Shown one piece after another: positions 1-12,255 of a stretch of 64,000 nucleotides of DNA. The stretch is from Opisthocomus hoazin. Lineage: Eukaryota > Chordata > Aves > Opisthocomiformes > Opisthocomidae. The stretch is taken from positions 9,959,577-10,023,576 of the forward strand of contig NC_134417.1 of assembly GCF_030867145.1 (NCBI RefSeq), given 5' to 3'. The position numbers and the translations under genes are program-made. Numbering within the stretch: position 1 is the first letter of the stretch; each line of letters starts with the position of its first letter. Below the pieces are notes generated by a model that did not search any database, was not told the DNA's origin, and worked only from the letters and a program-made list of their open reading frames with translations.

Positions 1-3000
1 TGCAGAACAAGGGCTTCACCACCAGCTCTCAGACTGAGGATGCTGTGAAGAAAGGGCTGAGTCCTGCTCATTCCCCCTGCTTCTGCACAGCCATATTTTC
101 CTCTCGGAGACAGTGTATTGTGTTGTGTGAGGAGGATGAAGCTCTAAACAGAACTACAAAAAAAACATACCCTAATCAGAAATTAAAAGCATCAGTATTT
201 TTAATGTGGGGATAGGATTCAGGAGGAGGAAGGACCCAGTCTTACAAGCAGGGGAGAGACTGTGAAAAGAAAGTTGTGGATATCATGTACAAAAGGATAC
301 AGGTGGTGTCTGTGTGAATGGACTTAAAAGGCAGGTGGAAGGAGGCTATCTCCTGCAATGTAGCTTGTACCAAAAAACCCAACCCTTTGAAATTGCCATG
401 GGCACTTGTGTAATGATATAGCACATTGGACTTGTTGGCAAGCCCCAGCAGTGGTTTTTCGCTGGCTGTTGAGTTTGTGCTTCAGTGTGGCTGTCCTTCT
501 GGGGGCTCTGTGTGCCTCCACCACATTTTCTGACTCTCAGCCATCCTCTAATTCTCCTCCAGGTCAGATCTCATGTACATAAGGGGTGCTGGGTGCTCTC
601 AGTAGTTTCCCAGAACCTGCCAGTCCAACTGTGGGCACTTATTACAGTGCTGCTGCAGATGATATGCACCATGTTAGTTTTGGCTTCATATGTGTCTTGG
701 GCACAAAAATAGTCAACATTTCATGTCTAGGAGCTTCACTTGTGTTTCCATCATGGCCTTTTGTATTATGGCACTTTTCCCTGAAATCATCTACATTGCA
801 TGGTGAAGCTGAGTATGCGTCTTTGGCAAGTGGAGCCAGGTCTAAGAACTATATATGAAGAAACCTAGAGAGATACATCTGTCTTAAAGCAGATACAAAA
901 ACTTGCTATGTTGATGTCTGTAGGGCTACTGATAATTAAACAGAAAGTGCATCCACCCAAGGCCACCTCAACACACTGGAGACATAGAAATATCAAGGCA
1001 GCTTAGTACAGAGCAAGTCACTAAGTAAAGGACTTGTGGCAGCAGAACAGCTAGGGACGCATGAACTCCACAGGGAACAGGCTTCCTGCAAAATGGATCA
1101 ATGTGTGTTCTAAGGAGGGATGGTCAGTGTAGCCTAAGGTGCTAAATCACTTTGAAAACCAGTCTGATGTACGCACCAGCTATTTTAATGCAAGCTAACC
1201 ACAGTCAAAGTGGTTCAGCAACCCAATGTAGACATGGCCTAAAGCAGTGCAATAAAATTCCCTTCTTTTCCAGGCCATTTGTGGTTCTGTTGGCAGGTAA
1301 TATAATCCTGGAGGTGGAAAAATTACTGTATTACCAACTGAAATTGAGAGGGGAAGTCAGTTAACAATATTGCTAGCATTTTTACTGCAGAATCAGAGAT
1401 TACAATACAATTCTCTGGTTCCGTAAAAATCAAAGTGTGGACACACGGCCTCAGTCCTAGCAATACGCTACCCCTGAAAGCAAAGAATTTCTTATTATTA
1501 GCATATGAGACATTTTTGCATAATCTATTTTGTAAAGGGTTATTCAGACCTATGGAGTGAATCTTGTGTCCCTTATTTCTCACTGTATACCCTATTTTTC
1601 AACATATTTCAGCACAAGCTATCTACATTTGGGAGAAATAACTTCATGTATTTCAACACTACATATTTGTAGGTTCATAAGACTTGTAAGTGGAACTTGA
1701 ATAACATTTCATTTTACGTTATCAGTTTCATGATGCCTTCTGCAGGATTGTGTTTTTAATTGCTTGTGCAGTTCCCTGACGAGTTCGATGTCAGGGTTGC
1801 TTGTCATTACAATAAATTAATTAAATTATTGCTATTAATTATTATATAGTGCAAGGGAATAAGGCATTTCTTAGCCTGGGACACAGAGGAGTAGAGATGC
1901 AGACAGTTCTGGTGTGGTAACTGAAGACTCCCTGTTTTGCCAAGATGGAGCAAACACATTCTCCTCTACTCCATCTTCAAACAGTAAGGGGAACCATGAG
2001 GCTCTGGTAACCTTACAGGGTGTACAGGACTTTTGCTCTCCTCACCGAGAACCTTCAGATATTTGTGGATATCATAAAAAATAAAGAATGTGGCCTAGGA
2101 AAAATGATACATGTCCTACAAACTTGTGATTTATCGTTGTGAGGCAATCACTGAGTGTCTTTCATCTCTTACTTCGCACTTTAAAGTTAGAATGAGGATA
2201 CAACAATTTATACCTTCATGTGAGTGTAACAACCACTTCCTGCCTGTATAATCTTCCATGTTATCAGCTAACTGTATTTCTAGCAGACTACAACATCTAT
2301 TTATAATTTTTCATTTCACCTAGTTCAGTTATCTTTGAAAGCCTACACACCAGCAAGTCAAGCAGAGTACCTGCTCTGAAGTGGTCCCTGAAGTAATGAT
2401 CTAGCTCAGTGCATTGAGCTATCCATGCCAAAAAGTCAAGTCTAATGCACCCTCTGTGAAAATGGAGCCAGAGAACAGTCTGTCATAGTTACAGATAAGG
2501 AAAATATTGGCATTGGGTTTGCAGCATCTAAATCCCACTAGTTTTCTTGAGAGACTTGAAAGCCTAGTACAGCAGGATGGTTCACTGACCTTTCAATAAA
2601 GTAAGGGAAATTTATGTAATACCATTGGTCATTTAAACTAAATTTAACTTTGGTTTCTTAAAAGTGAGATTTGAAGAGGATCAAGCAAAAGGAAGAAGGG
2701 AGCAGAGGAGAACCACAGTCACCTAAACTAAGTGGTGTGTACAAACTGCCTGTCATTCCTACGAAGTTACGGTGTATGCTGGAGCGAGAAATGAGGGCAC
2801 GTTTTGTTTCAGTTGTGCAGTGGGAAATTGTGAGCCTTTCTGTATTTGTGACCAAAACCAACTGTTGCTTCAGTTGGGAAGTACTGCACTGAGTAAACCT
2901 AAGGAAAACATACCACTGTATTCCCATTTAATTTTGTATGAAAACAACATTTAAAACTTGACCAGATTGCGTAAGAATTAGCTCTAAAAAAATTAGAAAA

Positions 3001-5239
3001 AGGTGCTGGCTGCCTACCTATTACACCACTTCCATTGATCCATCACTAGAAGACCTTCTGTGATCACATAAGCTCATCTACTGTTAACATTTCTAACCTG
3101 AGGTCTTTCATATTAAGTGGTTTCCATAATAACAAAACAGTCATTGAAGTGATTTCTTAAGAGTCTGAGGAAAAAAACCACTGATAATTACAGTATTTGA
3201 GGTTAATTACTTGGGCTTCTTCCTTTCAAATGGTATACGTTTTGTATTCTCTAAGTATGTGCATAAATGGTGCAGCTTGTAAACTTAACAAAACTAAACT
3301 CTTTCCTTCTGATTTATCTCTCAGACTCTCATGAAAAACAGTCTGCTAGGCTACGAGAGAGCCAGAAGAGAGTGACTGAAACAAATTAACAAGCAACCAA
3401 AAGCAAGAGAACAAAAATCCTGCCAGGTTCACAGAGCTGAAGGAGAGAAAAGATGGATGAGCCTTGATTCCTTATATGCTGTCCTTTAGACTCTGCACTG
3501 AGCCTGACGCGGCAATAGATCCTGATGTGCTAAAGTAGTATCTCTAATACGCAAAAAATCTTCTTCTGCTAGTGGTCTGTGCTAGTTAAAGGGAGAGGCT
3601 GGTTCAAGATGCCTTCTGATCTTTTCATTGGCTCTTTGGGACAGTAGTGAACTTCTTTGGTTCTGGATATTATTTCAAACAAGGGGAGATCCCAGTATGA
3701 ATCCTGAGATAGGAGCAGTCTGTTAGAAGTCGGAGGCAGTTAGTTGTGCTTCAGTGTAAAGTTAATTACAGGTGTGGGAGAAATAAGGTTGAATGGAAAA
3801 TATAAGCTAAGTCATGGATGTGTTTCATTTTATACCGTGTAAGTTGTACGGAGCTTCTACTAGAGAATTAAGTGGGTGTGTGTAGCTTTACTCATGATTG
3901 TGGTCTTATCTCTGTTCTAAAGCTTAGCTGTGGTAGAGTTTTCTTGTACATTTGCTGTATGCTACAATAAATTGGATGAGCAAGCTCATCAGGCAATATT
4001 AATAGATTCTTCTCCTGGAGTCCATCATCCACATGGCACTGAGTCTAACCCCTCAGGGCCCTCGTGCCTGTTTTTAAATTCCCTTCTGGATTTTCACATT
4101 CAGACCTTCTAGTCTTAGTGATTCATTGGTTTAGTAATTCTGCAGGTTGCTTTTGAATCATGTTTGTAAGGAATAAGACTATCCAGCAGGAAGCAGCATA
4201 CAGCTAAACTGCAGTTGGAGGCAGCTTCCCACGTGAGACCATCAACCTGCAGATCAGCTGCAGTCCCCTGGCAGACTGCAGCTTTCTGTTCACATTAGAT
4301 GTTCTCTGTGATCAAGGAGATTGTCTTCAGGAGAGAGACAACCCTAGCCTTTTAACTAGTCAGAGTAACTTAGGCGCCCTTGCATGTGAAACACTAGAGC
4401 CACAGGTGCCAGCCAGCTATATCCTGGTGCTCCCCGGCTATGCTGAAAGAGAAAGCAATGTACTTCTGTGATTTTGGTGCCCTGTCTGGCCCTCAAGCGC
4501 TTCCCTGTTATCCAGAGGAAAGCTGAACTGGCTGGGCTGCAAAATCCTCGACCTGCCATGCTTAGTAAAGAGCTTCACCCCAGGAGACTGTCTGTTGTTC
4601 CTAGTTAGCTGATATATGGATAACATCAGGATTTTACAGCCTGCTGTATTCACAGGACCCTAAGGTAGGGCAGTTTCAAAGAAAGGTTATGACTTCCAGC
4701 CAATGAAATGATGTGATCCTATTCTTTCTTTTATGTAGGTGATTAAATTTTAAAATAGGCACATTCGGGCAAATAACTAGAGCAACTAAACGCTTGCTTG
4801 CTTGACAAATGCCTGTGGCTTTGAAATGAGATCTCTGAATTTCAGTGACAAAGGGTGCTTGCTGTTTGGTTTTAATTGTTGCTTCTGACCAGCCAACTAA
4901 TGCGAGAGCTAAGCTTTTTTCCGGTCATCTAAGGATGTTCTGATTGAAGTTCAGGTGAAGACTTGTTTTCCTTGATTTAGCAGGAGCTGTACATGAACAG
5001 TTGCTGTTGTATGTCCCATTTGCTGATGAACTGCAAGAGGCAGAGAGCTGTTGAGTTGGAACAGGGAGCAGAAAAGGCGGGAACTTGTTTCCCTGCAGAC
5101 TGCACATTTGCACATGGAAGTGAGACGGACCAGAAGCAATGAACCCATATTATCAGAATTTGACTCTTTTTCACAGCTGCAGGGCTGGATGTAGCTGTGG
5201 GTGATCTGACTCTCGCTACATTTACATAGGCATACATTC
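1..5239. other. Unique non-coding sequence, no gene recognised
   Basis: No open frame here resembles a known protein, and I see no exon with convincing splice borders. The sequence is AT-rich with ordinary short A/T runs. Near 1810-1850 there is a TAAT/ATTA-rich patch, and near 4200-4285 several CTGCAG hexamers cluster. Neither identifies a function. Intergenic or intronic DNA is the simplest reading. Confidence 0.6.
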
Positions 5240-5325
5240 ACGGTTCATCCACCGAAATCAATAGGCTTTAATGAAATTTAAATTCAAATCACTGCCAAAG
5301 AGATCAGACTCGGGCCCTATGGTTT
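5240..5325. repeat. Possible old dispersed-repeat fragment
   Basis: The stretch contains AAATCAATAGGCTTTAATG and, further on, a GGGCCCTAT ending. These resemble a very old interspersed repeat common in turtle, crocodile and bird genomes, which carries a 'gacttcaatggg' core and a 'ggatcgggccc' segment. The match is from memory and badly decayed. Orientation and class are uncertain. Confidence 0.3.
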
Positions 5326-8300
5326 CTATATACCTCTAAAGAGTCTGGCTGAGCCCATTTTTGTATGGACTTTCACCTCACATAACCCCATTACCTTCAC
5401 TAGGACCACACAAATGTAATTCAGTGAAAAGTTGGCACCACGTTTCCTGAAATTCAGTCTGTCAGCTCGAGTTTCTGGGTGGATAGGCACATATCCGAAT
5501 TCCTTTTCTAAAAATTGCATGTAATTCATCACAAAAACAGAAGGCCTCTCTTTTCCCCACTGGTATTTATGATCCTCTGACCCTGTTACACAGGAATATG
5601 AGATCGCCTTGGTGTCACTACTTAAAAACTTTCCTTCCGCACACTGGTATGCACATTTTGCCTCCTTTAAAAAAATAGCTAGATGTATTGGCACAACTAA
5701 TGAAGGCATTCTTTTTATTTTTTTTTTTTTACTAAAATTACTAAGTTTGTTGATTCTTCAGTGTTTGATACTAACTTGGGAGATGAAAACTAGATCACCT
5801 CAGTTCTAATGATGATCAAATATATTTGCCCTTCCATGGCCCTACAGTTTACAAAATGGTTCCATTAAATACTTATTTATCAGGCTTTTGTCATTAGAGT
5901 AACACAATTATAGTGGTTCTAATCCACAAAAAGGCACTACTTCATAAAGCAGAAATACTGTTCTATAGCTCTGCACAACAAAACAAATACACTTATTTCA
6001 ACCAGCATAATACGTATTTGGAAGCAATTATTACAATGACACAAACCAACATCTCTTAGTAGCTGATTACTTGCATATTACTCTTTCCATAGACTAAATG
6101 AGGGTATACCCAGCGTAATCTTTTTTCTCTAATGCTGGGAGTCAGCACATAGACCCAGGGACTGTCCCAGCGTAGTAAGGTGCCCCGGCTGCTCTGGGTG
6201 GCAAAAATAAGCAACCCACAAGATAATCAGCCATCGGCAAATGTAGACCATCTACTGTAGATGCAAAGATGTAAAATGGTGTTATGTCCCACAAAAACAG
6301 ACTCTGGAGATTGCTGAAAGCTTGGATACTCACATCCACTGATAAGAAGTACATGACTGAAAACAAGCAAATACGGCAGGCTATGTCATGGACAAAATAA
6401 GGCAGAACAGGGCTTCAGGGGATCTGGTTGCATTTTCCTGCAGCACGTCTGCATTGTGGGTGCAGACAGTCTCACTAAGGAAAAATTTTGTTCACACCTT
6501 GCTGATGCAAGGTGGTACCCATCCACTGGGTTATTAACGATGCCTTGCATTACTTGAGGAGACCAGAACTTTCACTAGTCCTGTGTACAGGGCTGCCTTC
6601 CTCTCCGCTTAGACATTAAGCCTATTTGCCTAAAGTGGCTAGATTTCACAGCTGAGAAACACTGAAGACCACACAATTTTTGGTGACTGCTCTCTGCAGT
6701 TTTCCAGGGGCTTGGGCACTGGCAGAAACCCAAGCATAGGCACGGTTGTTCTGAGTGTCTTATAGAAGTGGTATGCAGGACTCCTGGGATCACATATTTT
6801 GGCTGCATTAGAATAGGTGCATGTTTTCCAGTTGCATATTTTATTCTTGAAACATTTCCATCGTATTTGTAGTCCCACAAAATCAAAAGTTTTGCAACAG
6901 AAAGACATGCTGCAGTTGTGTTGTTTCGACTCTTTAAGCTGCATACAGTCTGTTTCTGTGGTCCTGGCTCAGTTACCTAGGAAACAGCTGTAGGATGGGA
7001 TTTATTTATTCTGCCTGAATAAGTGTCTGTGATATATACGTGAGGCTTATCCTGTTTGTGTCTGTGGAAAATCAGTGAATGCTTTTATTATCATTAGGTT
7101 GATACCAGCTATCTCCATGCCCTTACATGAGGGCAATTATTGGCACTACTTAAATGGTTAACACAAATCCTGTGTAATTCCCAAAAGAGGAGGGTGAAAG
7201 AAGAACTGTTCAAATATATTATCAAGCATTTGTGATATTGGGTCAGAGAAGGAAGCCACAGGAGACCACAGCTGTCTGAAGCAAATGGGGACCGGAGTCC
7301 AACTGGCCCTTTCCACAGAAGATAGCGGTGTGCATCTGGAGCTTGCTGCGAGCCAGGCAGAGAGCTGCCCACGGCTCACCAAAGCCAGAGGTATGGAAAG
7401 GAACGGACGCAGGGTCAGATCTCCTCGTCCAAATCGCATTCCAGTAGCCAAGATAGTGAGTTTCTGAACTGGGTGAGCCCTGTCCATAGGACCCCTGGTA
7501 AAACACCAGCTCCTGCAGAGGAGGAGAAGGCAGAAGACCATGTGTTCTTGTATTCTGACACTGCTAGCTGATACTGTACAGCACAGGGTAGTGACCCACT
7601 TGTGGGCTGACATACAGGCAGCCCCCATCTTCCACCTTTGTCCATGCAACCTCACCACTCTCTTCCATGCGCTGCATAAGCCATATGACAAGCTTGTGTT
7701 TCCAGGCTAGAAGACATTTTCTGATTCATTCTGGCTCCCAGTGGGAAGCATCGTTCTGTTGGCTCCTTGCCCTCATCTATTTCATTTATTTTTTTGACAA
7801 GAACACAGTGTTTTCCCAGAGTGGCTGTCCCAACGTGCCCTGTGAACTTAGGGAAAGGAGAGATCACCAGCCTGTTCCTTATCCTCATCTTTCCTTGCTT
7901 TCCCAAAGCTACCAACCACAATGACCTCCATGTGGACAACCTCCACCCTCAGTGGACCAGCATCATAACGAGTACTTGCACACAGTGTGTGTCCAGCCTG
8001 ACATATGCTGATGTAGGTTTCATGTTTTATACTACAGCGAAAAGTTAAATGGCAGACAGATTACAGCCCAAGCTTCGTACGAATTTTTTTAAATGGCCGT
8101 TCAAACCTTGTTGGTAGCCCAGGAAGGGCTGTTCCAACTCCGAGGGTGACTGTATGTAGCAGAAATGCCCACGTGTGGGCTTGGAACAATGCCACTAAGT
8201 GAGGTTTTTCACTTCTGTTTCCCATTGCAATTGCTGTAATTGGTACAAAGGCAGAGCATCTGTGTCTGCTTTTAGTAGTTGGTGTAGCTGTGGCTGCACT

Positions 8301-8914
8301 GGACACCAGGAATTTCTAAATCAGGGTAATCTCAGCTGGATTTGGGACTCTCAGTCCCTGGGGCTGAAGCTACACCTCCCACTTCACAGCCGCAGCAACC
8401 GGGCTGACATTGCACCCTGTGATCAGCTGCAAGTGCTGGGCCTGCAGTAGAGGTCAGGCTTTTGGCTGTGTTACTTGAGCCAGCATATTGAGAAGAAAAT
8501 CTTGTCTTTCAGTAGAGTTCAGCTAGATGGCACAGGGAAATCTTCTGTGAATAGAAATGTTTTCAATGGAATTTAGCAATTTTAATAGTAAATAAGCCTT
8601 TGATGACTACCCACTCTAAACTCTCCCACTGGGTGCACCCCTATTCTAAGATCACCCCAGCTGTGTTTTAGATTGGTGACTTTTATCCTTCTTTCATAAG
8701 CTGTGTTGTGATGCTGCTACTGCTAAGTGTAAAGAAGGCTACTTGCTCTGCTCTGATTTATGCACCATGCAGTTCTGATTTTAATAGGATTAAGTGAGAA
8801 AGAAGTAAAGGCAAATGTGGCCATTCATTGTATTTACTGTGTGTGTATCTTTATTGTAGTGTTTTGGTATTTCCTCCAAAGATCATAAAGGTTTTAAAAA
8901 GATGCTAAAATTAT
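5326..8914. other. Unique non-coding sequence with a poly-T run
   Basis: A T-rich run with one interrupting A lies at 5712-5730. Two fairly long minus-strand open frames occur, at 5326-5709 (127 codons) and 7158-7691 (177 codons). Neither resembles a protein family I know, and several other frames are open across 7.1-7.7 kb, as expected for a local GC-richer, stop-poor patch. I do not call them genes. Confidence 0.5.
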
Positions 8915-9025
8915 GAGCCTTACTTTATGGGTGGTAAAACTGACTCCGGTTAAGAGAATTTCCCAGTGTCACGCAGACGGTCAAGAGCAGGAAGAAATTC
9001 CAAGTTTTTTTAACTCTACACTCCT
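8915..9025 (-). repeat. MIR-like (CORE-SINE) fragment
   Basis: Read on the plus strand, this segment has in order a '...gtaaaactga...', a 'GGTTAAGAGAATTTCCCAG' block, 'GTCACGCAGACGG' and 'agcaggaagaaattccaag'. These match the order of the reverse complement of the MIR SINE: aaactgaggc, ggttaagtgacttgccca, ggtcacacagctagt, ggcagagctgggatt. The match is degenerate but collinear over about 100 bp, so an ancient SINE relic in inverse orientation is likely. It would be non-functional as a mobile element. Confidence 0.55.
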
Positions 9026-12000
9026 TCCTTTAATTGGTATATTATTTATTATAATTAATATAGGCTTTTCTTGATACTATATTAGCATAAAGCAATCCAA
9101 ACTGCTCTCAAAAATAATTTTTAAAAGTGGAGGAAACTGTTAAACTCATAGTGTGAGGATACAGGAAATTAAAGCATGTAAGAGGTTTATGAATTTAACA
9201 GATGGCAATCTCTCAGCTCGTGGTACATATGATGCTACGAGTGTTTAAGATATTTATTTGAAAGGAATTCACTACAGTACCAGTGTGGAGTATTCTTAAG
9301 AAAAATCTTGCTTTTGCCTCTAGATGGCTCACCTGGAACTGGCATTGCAAAAATGTTATCCAAAAAGGAATTCCTACAGTATATTCTTATGCTCTAATGG
9401 CTTGCTTTTCTAGCAGCAATGGAGACTCAATCATGTAAATGTATTATATCTGTGTAAAAACATTCTGCCAAATTGTTTTGCCTTTTGTAAGAGCAAGAAT
9501 AACAGATGGATTAGGGACAGAGGAGATTTATGAGTAAAGTAACTTTCTATTAGTCATTATCATGAGTCACATCCTAAAATATCTTAGGGAGGGTTGTCTT
9601 TCTGGCTATAATAAACACTTTCCAGGTGCAATCCTTGCTGTGGGGTAGGTGGTACGTTAGGCAGTGATCACATTGTCGTCTGTCTGTTGTATTTCTGCTC
9701 TGTAACAAGAAATGCCATTTTTCTCGGGGGAGTAGTATGCAGACTACTGTATGTAGTCCTAAGACTTCAAATTACACAAAAATAATAATGAATAATCTGT
9801 GTTTAGCCTAGTAGCATTTAAAAAATACAAAAACACTTGGGAACAGAGCTAATAAGTTTTACTTCTTTTAGTAAGCAGTATGGTTCATACAGATTTGTAA
9901 AAGTCCAGGTTAAAGTGTCTATTTCTTATGACGTCCATAATAATTCACAAAGAAAAGAAAAAGGACAGCTGGTGGCTGAGAACACAGCAAAACCCACCCA
10001 GCTTCCATGAGCGGAATTCAGAAAGGGCTGTCTGCGCAGTGAAGCTCACGGCTTTTTTGTTGTGAGAACTGCAGTGTTTAGGGGAGTCCCATCACAGCCT
10101 GCAGATACTGTGAATTTGATTGTAGAGTGCTCAGGGGACACAAAACCATACAAGTAACACAGAAATGAGTGTCCTGTTCTTGGGGCTCCTGTCTACCTCA
10201 CTGGAGTGTGAAACAAATTCCCCAATATTTTTATTGTATATGCTACACAATTTTGGGGGGCTTTGAATAGTTATTTTAGGGTGAGACAAAAATCAACAGG
10301 AAAACTGCTTACGTCACGCCATTCTTCTGACTGCAATGGACACTATACTTCTTATTCATCTGCTGAACAGGAGCAGCCCCCTTTTTTTCAGCGGTGCCCC
10401 GCGCCATTCCTGCTTGCACATTCCACCTTTGTTCTGAGGGAGGAACTCCCCTTGACGTCGATATGTATTCCACACACCAGGCGAGTGCAGAGTCGGCAAT
10501 CGACAGCCTCTGTGCTGCAGTCTGGGGAGAAGAATATTTCTCCACATCCTTTCTTGCATTTTAATAGTCCTGAGAAAGTAGAAATCTCCATTTTCTGAAA
10601 TGGAGAGTGTAAATCAAAGAAAAAAAGAAGGATCAGGTAATGAAATAAATCAAACTATTTAGATTTTTTTTAAATTCTACTATTTAGTCACACCAGCATC
10701 TCAGTAATACACTAAATGTTAAAAACATAGCCTCAGATCACATGGATGAGACAGAGAGATTCACCAGACACTTTAAGTGAAGATCTGGGACATGCAAAGA
10801 TCACAAAACATGCTTAGACTTAAAACAAACTGGGAACAGGACTGAAATGTCTTGCAAAGTCTCTTCCACCTCTCTGGTGCATGATTTTTGGGGAGAATTT
10901 TGTTCATTTATAGTCAAAATTGAAAACAAAACAAAACAATATTCCTCACTGAAACCTGGCTCCATCTCAGCCAAATTGCTGATCTGTTGTAAGCTAGTAA
11001 TAAAAAGATCGTTGTCAAAATTAAGTCTTAAAAAGATGCTAAAAAGAGGTTGTACCTGCATAGTTATTATGAACTTTGATACACTTGTGTCCTTAGAAAC
11101 AATGTGTATTTCTCAGGGTGGTCCCATGATGTCCATCTGTGTGCCTGTGTTGTACTTCCTGGTCACAAGTCTTTTTCTGCATATGCAGAAATCTTACCTT
11201 CTTTCTTCAGATTCTGGACTGCCAACCTCCTCTACCCATTGACATTCACCTCAAAAAACTCCACTGTCACCGCTACCTCAACAAAGGGACATTACACGCA
11301 TTTTCCCCCACGTACACATTTCAATCCACAGTCCACAATATGAAAGATGTTAGATTTTTGTGCCTCCCAAATGGGATGCTGAGAAACACCACCCAGAAAT
11401 GGCTTTTCTGTTTCTTTTCTGGTGAGAACTCCACTGAGGTGTGAACTGCAGAGCTCGCTTAATCTTTGTGGTCTTTTCTACTTGCTCAGGTCTGTAAGTT
11501 ACAGTAAGACTGAGGTAGGCTCCACCTGGAAGAGCGATGTGTTTAGGAGGCCGTTTATAGAAATTCTACCTCTTCCCTCATTCTCCCAGCACACATCATA
11601 CCTGAAATCAACCCCATCCTACTGCTCCTTGAAGAATTCATCACAGTTCAGCACAACTAGCAAACCCAGCTCAAGAAAAGCTCAGAGCCACAATAACACA
11701 GAAACCAAATACGTGCTGGTGGGTTGTCGTGTGGAAGGGAGGGTCCCTTTAGGTCAAGTGCAAGGGCAACAGCTGAGCAGATATGCAGCTGCCTGCGCTG
11801 TTGCTACTGTGCCTTTTATATGCACATAAAACTTTGGTTTCCAGGGGCTTGCAGGCACAAACATCCCCCTGACACCCAAACAAATAATCACAAATAAATA
11901 ACTCACAAAACTGTTGATAACAAAGCCAGAGAATGGCCATTCATAGAAATATGCACTACATCATGCCTCCTGACTTCATCGTGATTCATCACCATGTCCC

Positions 12001-12218
12001 TTCTCTCGCCTTTTATTCTTTTGATTATCTTTGCTCAGGGATCCCTTAAACACTTTCCACCTAATTTTAGATATGTTTTTGTTTGAAATGCTAGATCTTG
12101 GAAAAAGCCCTTTTCAATAGGAGTATTTCCTATAAGTAGGTCACTGCAGTAAAGGGGTTAGACATGCAACCTTTGCTGACAAGATACTTTGCTTTCTAAA
12201 GCACTTAATGCTGCTTTT
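9026..12218. other. Unique non-coding sequence
   Basis: 9040-9075 is a short, very AT-rich patch of TTAT/TTAAT words. 10,380-10,520 is richer in GC and CpG than its surroundings, with several reading frames open on both strands. Its frames match nothing I recognise. 11,139-11,830 also has moderately long plus-strand open frames without recognisable motifs. No exon is supported. Confidence 0.55.
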
Positions 12219-12255
12219 AAAAAAAAGAAAGGAAGAAAAAAAAAGAAAGAAAAGA
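12219..12255 (+). repeat. Homopurine A/G tract
   Basis: An uninterrupted run of 37 purines made of A runs spaced by single or double G. The complementary strand is pure pyrimidine. Such tracts are typical microsatellite-like slippage products and can adopt triplex-prone structure. Confidence 0.85.

Noticed and set aside
8327..8339. TAATCTCAGCTGG, matching the first 13 bases of miR-216a
   Set aside because: No complementary 3' arm follows. A chance match of this length to some known miRNA is expected in a window of this size.
10380..10600. Minus-strand cysteine-rich frame resembling a zinc-binding pattern
   Set aside because: Cysteine spacing fits no family I know, and alternative frames over the same CpG-richer patch are equally open.
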